This document shows positions 50,539 through 59,809 of a DNA stretch of 64,000 nt, piece after piece (the stretch's first letter is position 1; each line of letters opens with the position of its first letter). The notes beneath the pieces are model-generated. The model searched no databases. It saw only the letters and a program-made list of their open reading frames with translations, and was not told where the DNA came from. The translations under genes were made by a program, and so were the position numbers. Source of the stretch: [Clostridium] innocuum (lineage in GTDB: Bacteria; Bacillota_I; Bacilli_A; Erysipelotrichales; Erysipelotrichaceae); NCBI GenBank assembly GCA_012317185.1, contig CP048838.1:1302001-1366000 (forward strand), read 5' to 3'.

Positions 50539-52170
50539 ATGAGTAAGGCTCATGTCATCAGTAAATTCCGCTTCCTGGAATGTGGGAAAGCTCCACCGAA
50601 AGGGTCTCGATTCAAAGGAACGATATCTACGGAGTCTCTATTAGATTGGAGTGAATATACCGGCAGAGAAAAAGCAGCGGACAGAAGGAAAGAACGTAGT
50701 ATGCATGAAGGTGGACTCTTAGGATATACGAGTCAGGATGATACGACGCGTACCTTTTCCAGCGATGGCTGGCTTACGAAAGAAAAAATGGCAGGATTCA
50801 AGAAGAAGATAGCTAAGGCATTCTGTAAAGATGGCGATATCTGTTGGGATACCGTCATCTCTCTAAAAAACTATCAGGACTCCTTCCAAAGCAATATGTA
50901 TGATGTCAATGATTATGCCGCCATCGTTTCCAAATTATTGCCCGGATATTTCAAAAGTATCGGTCTCGATCCAGACAACATGATCTGGTGGATGAATTAT
51001 CACAATAATAAGAAGAATCCCCATATGCATATCGTGTTCATGGAGAAGGTCCATACCAGAACGCGTGGAAAGCTGGCACAGAAATATCTGGATAAATATA
51101 AAAGTATATGGCTGAAGGAATTAGGGCTCCGACAGGAATTTGCTAAAACATACAAAAAGGATCCGAAGGATATCTTCAAGGAAAAAGATGCGTTGAGGAA
51201 GACTCTGATCTCCAGGATTGACATGAGTTTCAATGACCAGCTGCTTCATAGCTTTTACACGACGCTGCCGAAAAAAGGGAGACTCTCTTATAATTCCAAA
51301 CATATGAAACCATACAGGAGACAGCTCAACCTGATCATCCGCTCCTTGCTGCAAGACGAAGAAATAGGAAAGGTATATGAACAGTGGCTCAATAAGGTCG
51401 AGATGTTGGATGATTTTCAGAACACACTTGCGAATGAGAAGATCTCCCACTTCAAGAAAACAGAACTGGATAAGCTCTACACCCGGCTCGGGAATATGAT
51501 CCTGGAACATGCGAAATATAAAGAGACAGAATGCAAACAAGAATATGATCTATGGTTCTCAAAACAGAATATCCGTTATCAGGACGAGCAGGTATATCGT
51601 ATAAAGCTGCATGATCGAGCAGCTTGTATCGACCTGCCATCTGATTTAGCCCTGTTCCTGGATGAACGGGGCTTTTATCATGTCGAAATCGAACAAGATA
51701 AAAGCTACACGCTCCATCGGTATGCTAAAAACCTCGATGCCTGGAAAGACATCTCTGAAACAGATACATTGCAGATCGATAGAGACACACTCTTCCGCTA
51801 TATGAATACGAAGGATATATCGTTATCCGAAGGTGAGCCTAAGATCTCTGCAGGTCAAGATAGCCGTATATCGCTTATAGATGCGACTGATGAGACTGAT
51901 GTGCAGTTCCTTACGGATAGTTCAAAAGAGATACCGCATGATTCCCAACGATCCACACACGCTCGCTCAGAAGGTCCCCATGTCCGTATGGGGATGCGGA
52001 AGAAAGCAAAGGTGTTCCACAACCAAAAACTAAGTGCAGTCCTGAAAAAAGGCTCCAAGCGAATCCTGCATCAGGACGCACAGGAAAAAGAAAGAGATCT
52101 GGAAAGATTCATAAGAGAATATGAGGAACAACAGATCCGAAGTGAAGAAAGGGGTAAAGAATATATATGA
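50539..52170 (+). CDS. mobL: MobL-family relaxase
   Basis: 543 residues. The HUH motif is complete: H155, then N-P-H162-x-H164 in 'YHNNKKNPHMHIVFMEK'. A likely catalytic tyrosine is Y40 in 'LLDWSEYTGREKA', a typical position in MobP-type relaxases of Firmicutes. The C-terminal half is charged and helical and may bind the accessory proteins. It nicks oriT and pilots the strand into the channel. AGGAGGTCCCATCT precedes the ATG, and it overlaps the coupling protein by ATGA. Confidence 0.9.
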   Translation: MSKAHVISKFRFLECGKAPPKGSRFKGTISTESLLDWSEYTGREKAADRRKERSMHEGGLLGYTSQDDTTRTFSSDGWLTKEKMAGFKKKIAKAFCKDGDICWDTVISLKNYQDSFQSNMYDVNDYAAIVSKLLPGYFKSIGLDPDNMIWWMNYHNNKKNPHMHIVFMEKVHTRTRGKLAQKYLDKYKSIWLKELGLRQEFAKTYKKDPKDIFKEKDALRKTLISRIDMSFNDQLLHSFYTTLPKKGRLSYNSKHMKPYRRQLNLIIRSLLQDEEIGKVYEQWLNKVEMLDDFQNTLANEKISHFKKTELDKLYTRLGNMILEHAKYKETECKQEYDLWFSKQNIRYQDEQVYRIKLHDRAACIDLPSDLALFLDERGFYHVEIEQDKSYTLHRYAKNLDAWKDISETDTLQIDRDTLFRYMNTKDISLSEGEPKISAGQDSRISLIDATDETDVQFLTDSSKEIPHDSQRSTHARSEGPHVRMGMRKKAKVFHNQKLSAVLKKGSKRILHQDAQEKERDLERFIREYEEQQIRSEERGKEYI

Positions 52171-54188
52171 TACGAAAGCTCATGATCTCACTGCTTGGGA
52201 CATTGCTTGCAAGGATACTCATGGATCTTGCGGCCATCAATCTGATCAACACACTCGTATTTGACAGACTGGAACCATCCTTCGATCTCAGTCTGCTGGA
52301 TCAGGTACCACAAGCCAAATTGGTCGTCAATATACTTACATCGCTCATCGCAGTATTCATCTTCCTGGGCATGTTTTCAAAAAGCACCAAGAAGAAACTG
52401 GATGATGACAAGAAGAATTTTACACATCTCTCCTCTATCCATGAAGCGAAGCGCAGTCTGACCAGAGTGCAATTTCATGAAACAGATAAAGGAAAGTCAG
52501 CCAAAGAAGATACACGATGGGGATTGAACGAAACATCTTTTCTAGCAAAAGCTGATCGTATCCTGAACTATCCGAAGCTTCCTTATAATGCCCTCCTGAC
52601 ATTTTTACGAATCGATGACTGGCATAAGTTTAATACAGTAAGACATTGGAAGATAGATGGAAAGTCTGTCACACAGCGTGCAGGTCTTCCCATCTATATG
52701 CCAAGATTTCGGAAACATACGATCTTCGTCGATGCAAACGATAATCATTCTCTGCTGATCGGTACGACGAATTCCGGTAAGACCTTCTCTGTCATCCTGC
52801 AAATGATCGAGCTCGTTTGTATGGCCGGTGAATGTGCCATTATCAACGATCCGAAAGGAGAGCTCTATGAATATACTGCCAAGCAATTCGAAGAAGCCGG
52901 GTATGAGATCATCAAACTGAATTTCGTCAATGCGAAGGCTTCCGATGCTTGGGCTCCTCTGGAACTGGCATGGGATACATGGAAGAAGGCCTATATGGAT
53001 CATCAGGAGGCACTGAAGGAATGGAAAGCAGAAGAGACCACCTTCACACCTGCTGAGAAAGCAGAATGGCTGGCCAGGATACCGGAGCCTGACTACTCTC
53101 AGGCGATCGAATTCCTCAAGGATCTTGCGAACAGTCTCACCTATGATCCGAATGTCAAGGATCCGTTCTGGAACGATTCCGCAAGAGACTGCATCATCGG
53201 GATGGCAGCTTTCCTGATGGAAGAAGCGATCAAAAATGGTGATATGACGGAAGGCATCGTGAACTTCAAGGCGATCAAACTGGGATTGAACTATGCAGAT
53301 GTGAAGCTGACGAAGGAACAACAGAAAGCGCTGCAGGTACGCTCCGACAACATCCTGGGCGCAGTGTTGGAAACATCAAGAAGGATGGATGATACTAGTT
53401 ACATGTATCTGATGGATTATTGTAATGCACCAGAACAGACACGGCAGAGCATCAAGAAGGTACTTGCGACGAAGATCGATATCCTGACGATGAATGAACA
53501 GATCATGCGGATGACCTCCTATTCCGATTTCGATATGAAGGCTCTCGGTCAAAAGAAGATGGTGATCTATCTGATCGTGCATGATGAGAAGAAGACCTAT
53601 TATCCTTTGGTATCTATCTTTTTGAAACAACTCTATGAAGTGATCATCAAGGAAGCCAGAGGGAATAAAGGAAGACTCCCCATCCCTGTGAATGTCATAT
53701 TGGATGAATTCGGTAATTGCCCGCCATTGAAGGATATCCAGAGCATGCTGACTGCATCCCGTTCCCGCGGTGTACGTTTCTCACTGGTCGTGCAGGATCT
53801 CTCTCAGTTAGGAGAAGTCTATGGAGACAAAGTAGCGACGACGATCCAGAACAACTGCTCCAATACCGTGTATATCTTAGGCTCCCAGATGGATACACTG
53901 AAGAGGTTCAGTGAGATGTGTGGTTCCAGACAGATATGGCTGCCATCGAAAAGCTGGTATGAGACGCGTCCTGTCATAAGCATCGATCGTCTACAAAAAT
54001 TGAATCTTGGTGAAGTCGTCATCCACAGACAGAGGAAATCCCCTTTCATCGCAAGGATGATCCCTTATGACAGATGTAAGTTCTATAGAGGCAAGAATAT
54101 GGATCCAAACGAAGAGAGATCACCAAAGCCGGCTGTCAGATGGATCGATATGAAGGCTCTATTATCGAATTATGGAGATGTTTTCTAA
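52167..54188 (+). CDS. virD4: type IV coupling protein (VirD4/TraG family)
   Basis: 673 residues. Two N-terminal helices ('LLGTLLARILMDLAAINLI' and 'LVVNILTSLIAVFIFLGMF'), Walker A 'LLIGTTNSGKTFSVILQ' near 198-214, Walker B 'VNVILDEFGNCPPLKD' near 510-525, then 'RSRGVRFSLVVQDLSQLGEV'. It links the relaxosome to the channel. It overlaps the relaxase gene and is followed by two palindrome copies. Confidence 0.92.
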   Translation: MIRKLMISLLGTLLARILMDLAAINLINTLVFDRLEPSFDLSLLDQVPQAKLVVNILTSLIAVFIFLGMFSKSTKKKLDDDKKNFTHLSSIHEAKRSLTRVQFHETDKGKSAKEDTRWGLNETSFLAKADRILNYPKLPYNALLTFLRIDDWHKFNTVRHWKIDGKSVTQRAGLPIYMPRFRKHTIFVDANDNHSLLIGTTNSGKTFSVILQMIELVCMAGECAIINDPKGELYEYTAKQFEEAGYEIIKLNFVNAKASDAWAPLELAWDTWKKAYMDHQEALKEWKAEETTFTPAEKAEWLARIPEPDYSQAIEFLKDLANSLTYDPNVKDPFWNDSARDCIIGMAAFLMEEAIKNGDMTEGIVNFKAIKLGLNYADVKLTKEQQKALQVRSDNILGAVLETSRRMDDTSYMYLMDYCNAPEQTRQSIKKVLATKIDILTMNEQIMRMTSYSDFDMKALGQKKMVIYLIVHDEKKTYYPLVSIFLKQLYEVIIKEARGNKGRLPIPVNVILDEFGNCPPLKDIQSMLTASRSRGVRFSLVVQDLSQLGEVYGDKVATTIQNNCSNTVYILGSQMDTLKRFSEMCGSRQIWLPSKSWYETRPVISIDRLQKLNLGEVVIHRQRKSPFIARMIPYDRCKFYRGKNMDPNEERSPKPAVRWIDMKALLSNYGDVF

Positions 54189-54190
54189 CA

Positions 54191-54209
54191 ACATGGTGAT
54201 CTGCCATGT
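54191..54209. repeat. interspersed palindrome copy (diverged)
   Basis: ACATGG-TGATCTG-CCATGT, arms kept and centre lost, directly after the coupling protein stop. Confidence 0.6.
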
Positions 54210-54232
54210 GTGTAATGACCATGAACACGATA

Positions 54233-54255
54233 TTACCTGGCAACTTGCCAGGTAA
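54233..54255. repeat. interspersed palindrome copy
   Basis: TTACCTGGCAA-C-TTGCCAGGTAA, perfect dyad of 23 bases, 16 bases before the next start codon. Confidence 0.85.
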
Positions 54256-54271
54256 TGGAAAGGAGAAGAAA

Positions 54272-55411
54272 ATGGAGGAAGAACAGATAAAGAGATTCGT
54301 ACAAACGAATAGTGAGATATCATTGATGGATTTTTACAAAAGCTTGGAAAGACAGCAGCGAGAAGCCGGATATAGTATGCAAAAGACCAGTCTGATCTTT
54401 CCGCAGCGCCAGATCATCGAACTGGAAGGAAAGAGCTCCTGTAAGATATTCACTTCTTATTTCGAGAACTGTGAATTCATGAACCTGGAGCTAATGGATA
54501 CGGCCGGATATAACCAAAGGATATTGGAGGGAAATATCTTCAAAGGCTGCACCTTCACGAACTGTAGAAACATCGCATCTATGAATGCATGTACGTTCAT
54601 CGACTGTAATTTCAATGCCTGTGATCTCAGGCATACCTCATTCGTCCGCTGCAGGTTTGTAGATACGAGCGCAGGAGACTGCGATTTCCGGATGGCGAAT
54701 TTCTCCCTCGCCGATCATGCAAAGTTGTATATCGCATATGAGACCTGCAAAGTAGAGGATACTCTGCTGCAGCCGCAGGTATCGGAAGAAGAGAGGAAGC
54801 AGACCGGCGATCCGATCAGAATGGATATCTTCCTCGATATGCTGGAGTGTTCCCTGAAACTGCTCCGTGATGCGATCCATCTCGACAGTGATGCGCAGAT
54901 GACACTCGATCCGATCGCTCACGACCTGAATGCCTATATACAGATGACGCGAAAGGCGATGGAATCAGAAGGAATCCGGGAACGTGAGGAAACGGAGATA
55001 TTGAACGATCTCGACGTGCATGAAGCATGGGCGAATCAGATCTGCCGCAAGACAGAGGAGATGCCTGTCATCGACTGGACGAAGAGCAATTACAGCAGGA
55101 TGAACCTGAAGAACCGGAATCTGTCCGGTATCGACTTCACCGGTTCCCTCATGAAGAACTGTGACTTTACAGCCTGTAACCTCACCGGAGTCGATTTCAC
55201 CGGCTGTAATCTCACCGGTGCCATATTTTTGAATGCGATCCTTGCGCAGAATACCTTCGATGGCGCAAAGCTGGAGGACATCAAGATCGATCAGAAGAAC
55301 CTGCAGCTATTCGAAAATGCCGGCATCGCTGTGAATACGGACCAGACCGGCCCCATGAATATCTCTGTCAATCGCAGCGTCTTATCGAGGAAAGGAAATA
55401 CGGCCGTCTGA
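54272..55411 (+). CDS. pentapeptide-repeat protein
   Basis: 379 residues. Two blocks of pentapeptide repeats: about 60-150 ('FENCEFMNLELMD', 'CTFIDCNFNACDLRHTSF') and about 275-350 ('MNLKNRNLSGIDFTGSLMKN', 'CNLTGVDFTGCNLTGAIF'), with an acidic helical middle. The right-handed beta helix can mimic DNA, as in Qnr proteins, but a target is not shown. AAAGGAG precedes ATG 54272, and the stop overlaps the next start. Confidence 0.8.
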   Translation: MEEEQIKRFVQTNSEISLMDFYKSLERQQREAGYSMQKTSLIFPQRQIIELEGKSSCKIFTSYFENCEFMNLELMDTAGYNQRILEGNIFKGCTFTNCRNIASMNACTFIDCNFNACDLRHTSFVRCRFVDTSAGDCDFRMANFSLADHAKLYIAYETCKVEDTLLQPQVSEEERKQTGDPIRMDIFLDMLECSLKLLRDAIHLDSDAQMTLDPIAHDLNAYIQMTRKAMESEGIREREETEILNDLDVHEAWANQICRKTEEMPVIDWTKSNYSRMNLKNRNLSGIDFTGSLMKNCDFTACNLTGVDFTGCNLTGAIFLNAILAQNTFDGAKLEDIKIDQKNLQLFENAGIAVNTDQTGPMNISVNRSVLSRKGNTAV

Positions 55412-56517
55412 TGGAAGACAGATACCAACGCTATCAGAACACTGCCTTCACAAGCCAACAATGGTACATCATAAAAAAGGCGATCGATGAAGATATCGAA
55501 GTCAAGGATATCGCAGATCCAAGATTCAGCGTCGAACAGCTGACGCTACTCATAGACGCAAGGAGATCCGGTATCGACTTATCCGGATTGACAGATCCGG
55601 ATATCAAGGAAGAACAGCTCAAACAGATATTGGAAAAGATAGCAAATGAGATGGGACTCTATGATGAGCATTATGAAAAGGTCAGGAGGAAGTGGCTCCG
55701 GAACATCACCTGGATGCTTCTCATCGGCTCTGTCCTCACGATCATCGTTTCTCTGCTCTATGTCACGAAGGATGAATGGCTGAAATACTTTGAAGAGTTG
55801 TACCTGTCCTTCGATCGTGAGACTGTACAGCTCGAGGCAGGAGAACCATTCGAGCCTGCCTCCTACATCCGTTCTTATGATCCCGAAGCGGTGATCACCT
55901 TTCCGAATCGTGAAGAGATCGATACGAAAAAGCCCGGCACCTATTGGGTCGTCTACCATATCAGTAACGGCAAGAAGGAAAAGGATATGAAGCTGCTCGT
56001 GGAAGTGAAGGACACTGAAGCACCGGTTATAAGATTGAAGAGATCCAGCGTAACTGTGTCTGATCGTTCCAAGCTGAAAGCGGAGGACTATATAGATTCT
56101 GTCGTCGATATCGTCGATGGTGATCTTCGCTCAAAAACGACTACTAAGATAACAAAGGACAAGATCATTTATAAAGTGAGCGATACACATGGGAATGAAG
56201 CACAGGAGACCTTGGATATCCATATAGAAAAGCCAAAAAGTAATGAGACAGAGAGTGTGCCAAAGATAGAGGGACCACGAACGGATATGCCACCGCAACA
56301 GAAACAGGAGGTCGCACCAATAGAAAAAGATGTGCCTGTTACGGCACAGAGCAGATCGTTTCCCTTCATAGAAGGTAAGACCTTCGATCAGACGTATCAG
56401 GAATGTATGGCAGCCGGTAATGCAGCAGTACGCGCAGGACAGGCAAACACGGCGTCCTGTACCGTCTATGACGATGAGAATGGGATCCATAAAGGATACG
56501 TTTTAAATTTTGATTGA
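55411..56517 (+). CDS. single-span membrane protein with Ig-like (DUF5011-type) domains
   Basis: 368 residues. A helical cytoplasmic part (1-95) is rich in short repeats ('QWYIIKKAIDEDIEVKDIAD'-type units counting off helices), then a membrane helix ('ITWMLLIGSVLTIIVSLLYV', about 97-117), then two Ig-like domains outside ('LSFDRETVQLEAGEPFEPAS', 'KDTEAPVIRLKRSSVTVSD'). The tail has a cysteine pair. The Ig-like part resembles the lipoprotein at 27,949. Possibly a surface sensor or transfer accessory. Coupled to the pentapeptide gene. Confidence 0.7.
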   Translation: MEDRYQRYQNTAFTSQQWYIIKKAIDEDIEVKDIADPRFSVEQLTLLIDARRSGIDLSGLTDPDIKEEQLKQILEKIANEMGLYDEHYEKVRRKWLRNITWMLLIGSVLTIIVSLLYVTKDEWLKYFEELYLSFDRETVQLEAGEPFEPASYIRSYDPEAVITFPNREEIDTKKPGTYWVVYHISNGKKEKDMKLLVEVKDTEAPVIRLKRSSVTVSDRSKLKAEDYIDSVVDIVDGDLRSKTTTKITKDKIIYKVSDTHGNEAQETLDIHIEKPKSNETESVPKIEGPRTDMPPQQKQEVAPIEKDVPVTAQSRSFPFIEGKTFDQTYQECMAAGNAAVRAGQANTASCTVYDDENGIHKGYVLNFD

Positions 56518-56520
56518 TGA

Positions 56521-56541
56521 TACCTGGCAAGATGCCAGGTA
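56521..56541. repeat. interspersed palindrome copy (diverged centre)
   Basis: TACCTGGCAAG/ATGCCAGGTA, three bases after the preceding stop codon and followed by TTTTTTAGGAGG. Last copy on the right. Confidence 0.75.
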
Positions 56542-56562
56542 TTTTTTAGGAGGTAAGGACAT

Positions 56563-57855
56563 ATGAAAGAGATCGTCAACATCAGTATTCCAAAATCACG
56601 CTTCAAACAGAAGATCAAACAAGCCAATGGCACCAAATACAGCCATCGCGTCATCCTTCCAAAAGAAGCAGGAGCTTATCGATATCATGTACTATTGATC
56701 AGTGAGGATTTCGTACAGGAGGATATCGACAATAAAGAAAATAACGTCCTGCATTTTTATGCAGATCGAGAGATCCAGCTGTCGCAGCATCATCGGACAC
56801 CGAACGGAGAGGACGTCTATGAAAAGATCAGAGTCATGCCGAAGGAATTGTACAAAAGCTTCTATGGTGAATACAAAGACAATAGCAGGAAGATGTTCTC
56901 TGATGAAGAAATCGAATTTCTGAAGAAGAACATATCCGTGATGGATTTCCTGCAGGATCGTGCAGGCTTCAGCTTCAAAAGACAAGGGCAGAATTATTAC
57001 CGCTGTGATCAGCATAGTTCTCTCGTCATCGATACGAGGAACAACGCGATGTTCTGGCACACCGAGCATATCAATGGATCTGCATTGGAATATTTGAGAA
57101 AGGCAGAAGGCAAGACGTTCCCAGAGGCGATGAATATCCTGATCGAATATCATAACGGACTTGCGCCTGACAAGAAGCAGTATATCGCACCGAAATATGA
57201 GCAGATAGAATTCAAGCTTCCGGATTCACAACAGAATATCTCGAAGATCTATGAGTATCTATGTGACAAGCGAAAGATCGACCGTGACCTCATCAAGCGA
57301 TTCGTCGATGACGGTAAGATCTATTTAGATGGAAAAGGCAACTGCGTCTTTGCATGTGAGAACTACAAAGGAAAGGTAGATTCCGCCTTCGTACGTTCGA
57401 CCTATTCAGGCTTTCGGGGAGATGTCGGTGGAGGAAATAAGTTTACCGGATTCTTCATCGAAATGGATCCAAAGGCTACGAAGCTTGTCCTGACAGAAGC
57501 CTATATCGATGGGTTGTCTTATATCACGGCCAAGAAGCAAGCCGGTGAGAAGATAGACTTCAATGTGCTCGCATGCGACAGCTGTAATGTCATGAATGAG
57601 ACGTTCCGCGTAAATTATCTTACCCGACCTGTCCTGAATCAGAATATCGATACTGTCATACTTGCATCGGATAACGATAAAGCAGGCAGAGCAGCTGCAG
57701 AAGAGTTCAAATCATTCGTCCGGCCATTTCATAGGATACAGAATGTCGTCGATGATCTTCCATCCCTCGGTTCTGACTGGAACAAGGATCTGCAGAAGGT
57801 CTATGAACAACCGGATATGTTAAAAGATAAAGCTATATTTTTAAATAGCAAGTAA
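56563..57855 (+). CDS. TOPRIM primase-like protein (DUF3991 type)
   Basis: 430 residues. The middle has the zinc-free DnaG-like part 'SVMDFLQDRAGFSFKRQGQN' and 'HSSLVIDTRNNAMFWH' (about 126-175). The TOPRIM core follows with 'VLTEAYIDGLSYIT' (catalytic Glu) near 308-321 and 'VILASDNDKAGRAAAEE' (DxD) near 365-381. It probably makes primers on the transferred strand or supports replication in the recipient. AGGAGGTAAGGACAT precedes the ATG. It is the last intact gene of the element. Confidence 0.85.
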   Translation: MKEIVNISIPKSRFKQKIKQANGTKYSHRVILPKEAGAYRYHVLLISEDFVQEDIDNKENNVLHFYADREIQLSQHHRTPNGEDVYEKIRVMPKELYKSFYGEYKDNSRKMFSDEEIEFLKKNISVMDFLQDRAGFSFKRQGQNYYRCDQHSSLVIDTRNNAMFWHTEHINGSALEYLRKAEGKTFPEAMNILIEYHNGLAPDKKQYIAPKYEQIEFKLPDSQQNISKIYEYLCDKRKIDRDLIKRFVDDGKIYLDGKGNCVFACENYKGKVDSAFVRSTYSGFRGDVGGGNKFTGFFIEMDPKATKLVLTEAYIDGLSYITAKKQAGEKIDFNVLACDSCNVMNETFRVNYLTRPVLNQNIDTVILASDNDKAGRAAAEEFKSFVRPFHRIQNVVDDLPSLGSDWNKDLQKVYEQPDMLKDKAIFLNSK

Positions 57856-57885
57856 AAACATGTAGTGATCTATAAGAATTAGTAT

Positions 57886-58222
57886 AACAAACTATGGGAA
57901 GAAGCTAACAAAGCTATGAGGAATTTCATATACCTACGAAATACAATTACTAATTCAAAGGACTGGTACAGTTCGAATGTGGAGAATGGATGATAACAAA
58001 ATCTACAGTAAAAAAGACGAAAGAAGTTTATCAGTATTATTTCTGCAATGTCTGTAAGAACAAAATAAAAGGCTGATGTCAAAGAAGAAATGGTATTTAA
58101 TACTATGGATTCTTATTCCAGGCGTAATCTTATTCAAAATTCAATAAAATAATACGCATTTCTAAAGCAGATAAATATGGTGAAAGAAAGGTTACAATAG
58201 AGTATATAAAAGACATTTCCTA
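57886..58222 (+). pseudogene. remnant of a large serine recombinase (C-terminal end)
   Basis: Frame pieces with small shifts: 'NKLWEEANKAMRNFIY' (the LWE..N helix of the recombinase domain), then from about 57,963 'LVQFECGEWMITKSTVKKTK' and 'YQYYFCNVCKNKIKG' (degenerate zinc ribbon with its Y-x-C-x-x-C end), then 'VKEEMVFNTMDSYSRR' and 'ADKYGERKVTIEYIKD', the usual closing strand. The catalytic and first DNA-binding parts are missing. It is the likely former integrase of the element. Confidence 0.6.
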
Positions 58223-58330
58223 AACGAATCAAAGAATTTACACAAAATGTATTGTAATCAGTTTTTTTTCAAATGATAAAATCAAAACGGTATTTCTAAG
58301 CAAAATCAATTTTACAGGAGGACAATAGAA

Positions 58331-58573
58331 ATGCTAAAAGAACAAGATATTAAACAATATCTTAATGAAAAAATATTGCATTTAAGGAGAATTCATCTAT
58401 TATCAGCGTTATATTCCCGAATAAATTCACTTATGCTCTTGGTTCAGTCGCAACTGCTCTTTTATATGCAATATTTTGCAATGAATTTTAATGATATTGG
58501 TAGTGCTATTATCGGCTTAAATAACACAACGGGAAAACTAGAAAATGAAGCATTTCGGTGCTTCATGGCATAA
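58331..58573 (+). CDS. small hypothetical protein
   Basis: 80 residues starting MLKEQDIKQYLNEKILHLRR, helical with an aromatic middle ('LLVQSQLLFYMQYFAMNF'). AGGAGGACAATAGAA is a good ribosome-binding site. Not recognised. A GAAGCA..TGCTTC stem overlaps its end. It could be cargo at the element's edge or a chromosomal gene. Confidence 0.5.
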   Translation: MLKEQDIKQYLNEKILHLRRIHLLSALYSRINSLMLLVQSQLLFYMQYFAMNFNDIGSAIIGLNNTTGKLENEAFRCFMA

Positions 58574-59455
58574 AGAAAATTTAGCAATGATTTTAAAAAT
58601 TTTAGATTAAAGATAAATGATACAAATCGTATCTTTTATCATTTATACATGAGTATATATTTATTTTTACTACAAATATATTGTAAGGGTATACGGAGTA
58701 TTTCTTTTCCTGAACATATACTTAATACTTAAAAGGTCAAGTGTTATTTTGCATCTTCCAACTATAGAGAAAACAGCTTGTATATTGTGTAATATACAAG
58801 CTGCTATTTTTTTATGGTACAATCTACCGGTTCCTTCCCTATATATTATAAACTCAAGCTGCGACACTCATGTTACTCTCACAGGGAGTTTGCGCAATAT
58901 CACAGTTCCAGCCAAGATGTACGCTCAATTTCTGCCTTACAACTCATCGTTTTAAAAGATAGACTTGTTTGTAGTCCAAACACTTATGAACTTCGTTATA
59001 TTACTTGATCCTTACAATAACCGCAATCTAGTCAGCGCTTATGCATGAGTTCGTATCTGCTCTGGTCATTATGATATCTGCAATGATGTGTTACGCCATA
59101 TCTTTTTGAATCATGACTTATCCCAGCTAAGCTGCAGTAAACCCAAAGATTCAAGTACTAGAAAAAATACAATAGATACAGTGTTTTAAGATATAATCGG
59201 AATTTAACACAAACGCAATTCCGAAAATCGCTTATCTAATTTGAAAAATCTGTAATATGGAAAATCTCTGTTATAAACCCTTATCAACGAGAACTCCCGC
59301 TGCAATAAGCATAATCATTTAGCATGATAGCAAGAACTTACTATATGCAATACAGAATTTCTTCCTATGTGCTATGCATTTAATGAAAGCAGATCATGAT
59401 TGGCTATATGATATATCTGTTTTCATAATTAAAAGTAGAGAGTTTCTTTCCTTCT
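58574..59455. other. gene-poor region at the right flank of the element
   Basis: About 880 AT-rich bases. No frame looks like protein. Features: an inverted repeat TAAATGATA..TATCATTTA near 58612-58646 and a strong terminator at 58774-58813. It may hold eroded mobile DNA, but no transposase or integrase motif was readable. Confidence 0.5.
58774..58813 (+). terminator. strong rho-independent terminator
   Basis: CAGCTTGTATATT-GTGT-AATATACAAGCTG, 13 perfect base pairs, followed by CTATTTTTTT. Confidence 0.7.
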
Positions 59456-59809
59456 TTAAGGTTTCTGCAGTTCTTTTTTTACCATTTCTTTAATATCATG
59501 AAGACTTCCCAGTTCTTCAACTGTGGTTGTCTGTTCATTACTTGATTGTTTTAAATTTTTAGTATTACCGGACTTCATCAAGAGCGCGATTCCATACATC
59601 GTACAGGCGTAAGCCAAGCAGGGAACCACAGCAGCCAAACCTACCTGCAGACAATATGTCCATTCCTTCAGCATGGTGGTACTGTAGGTCTTGCAATATG
59701 TCTGCAGGGTAAAGTAGGTTGTAATAGCTGAGTAAAGTAAATACATAAGAAACAAAACACTCATGACATAAAAGAATATATAGGATCTATCTTTTTCACG
59801 TTTATTCAT
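59456..59809 (-). CDS. small membrane protein
   Basis: 117 residues with two hydrophobic helices ('FFYVMSVLFLMYLLYSAITT', 'VGLAAVVPCLAYACTMYGIA') and a charged end. Not recognised. It overlaps the lipoprotein gene by eight bases and is the last gene of the minus-strand cluster. Confidence 0.6.
   Translation of the reverse strand: MNKREKDRSYIFFYVMSVLFLMYLLYSAITTYFTLQTYCKTYSTTMLKEWTYCLQVGLAAVVPCLAYACTMYGIALLMKSGNTKNLKQSSNEQTTTVEELGSLHDIKEMVKKELQKP

Larger units (their letters stand above)
11400..58230 (+). mobile_element. integrative conjugative element with MobL relaxase and type IV secretion genes; edges approximate
   Basis: One long block of + strand genes carries ParA/ParB, wall hydrolase, SSB, pilus and sortase, a VirB2/B6/B3/B4-like set, a MobL relaxase with its ribbon-helix-helix partner, a VirD4 coupling protein, and a TOPRIM primase-like protein. 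Shared palindromes inside it do not occur in the flanking chromosome seen here. The left edge lies after the tRNA terminator (11,394) and before the first gene (11,919). The right edge lies after the decayed large serine recombinase remnant ending near 58,222. No intact recombinase is in the window, so the element may be fixed in place or mobilisable only with help. Attachment sites were not identified. Confidence 0.8.

Noticed and set aside
17884..56541. The repeated palindromes as a CRISPR array
   Set aside because: Copies are hundreds to thousands of bases apart, separated by genes, without regular spacers, and no cas genes are present.
58749..59008. Small overlapping frames in the right flank
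   Set aside because: They cross a strong terminator, lack ribosome-binding sites and show no coding pattern.
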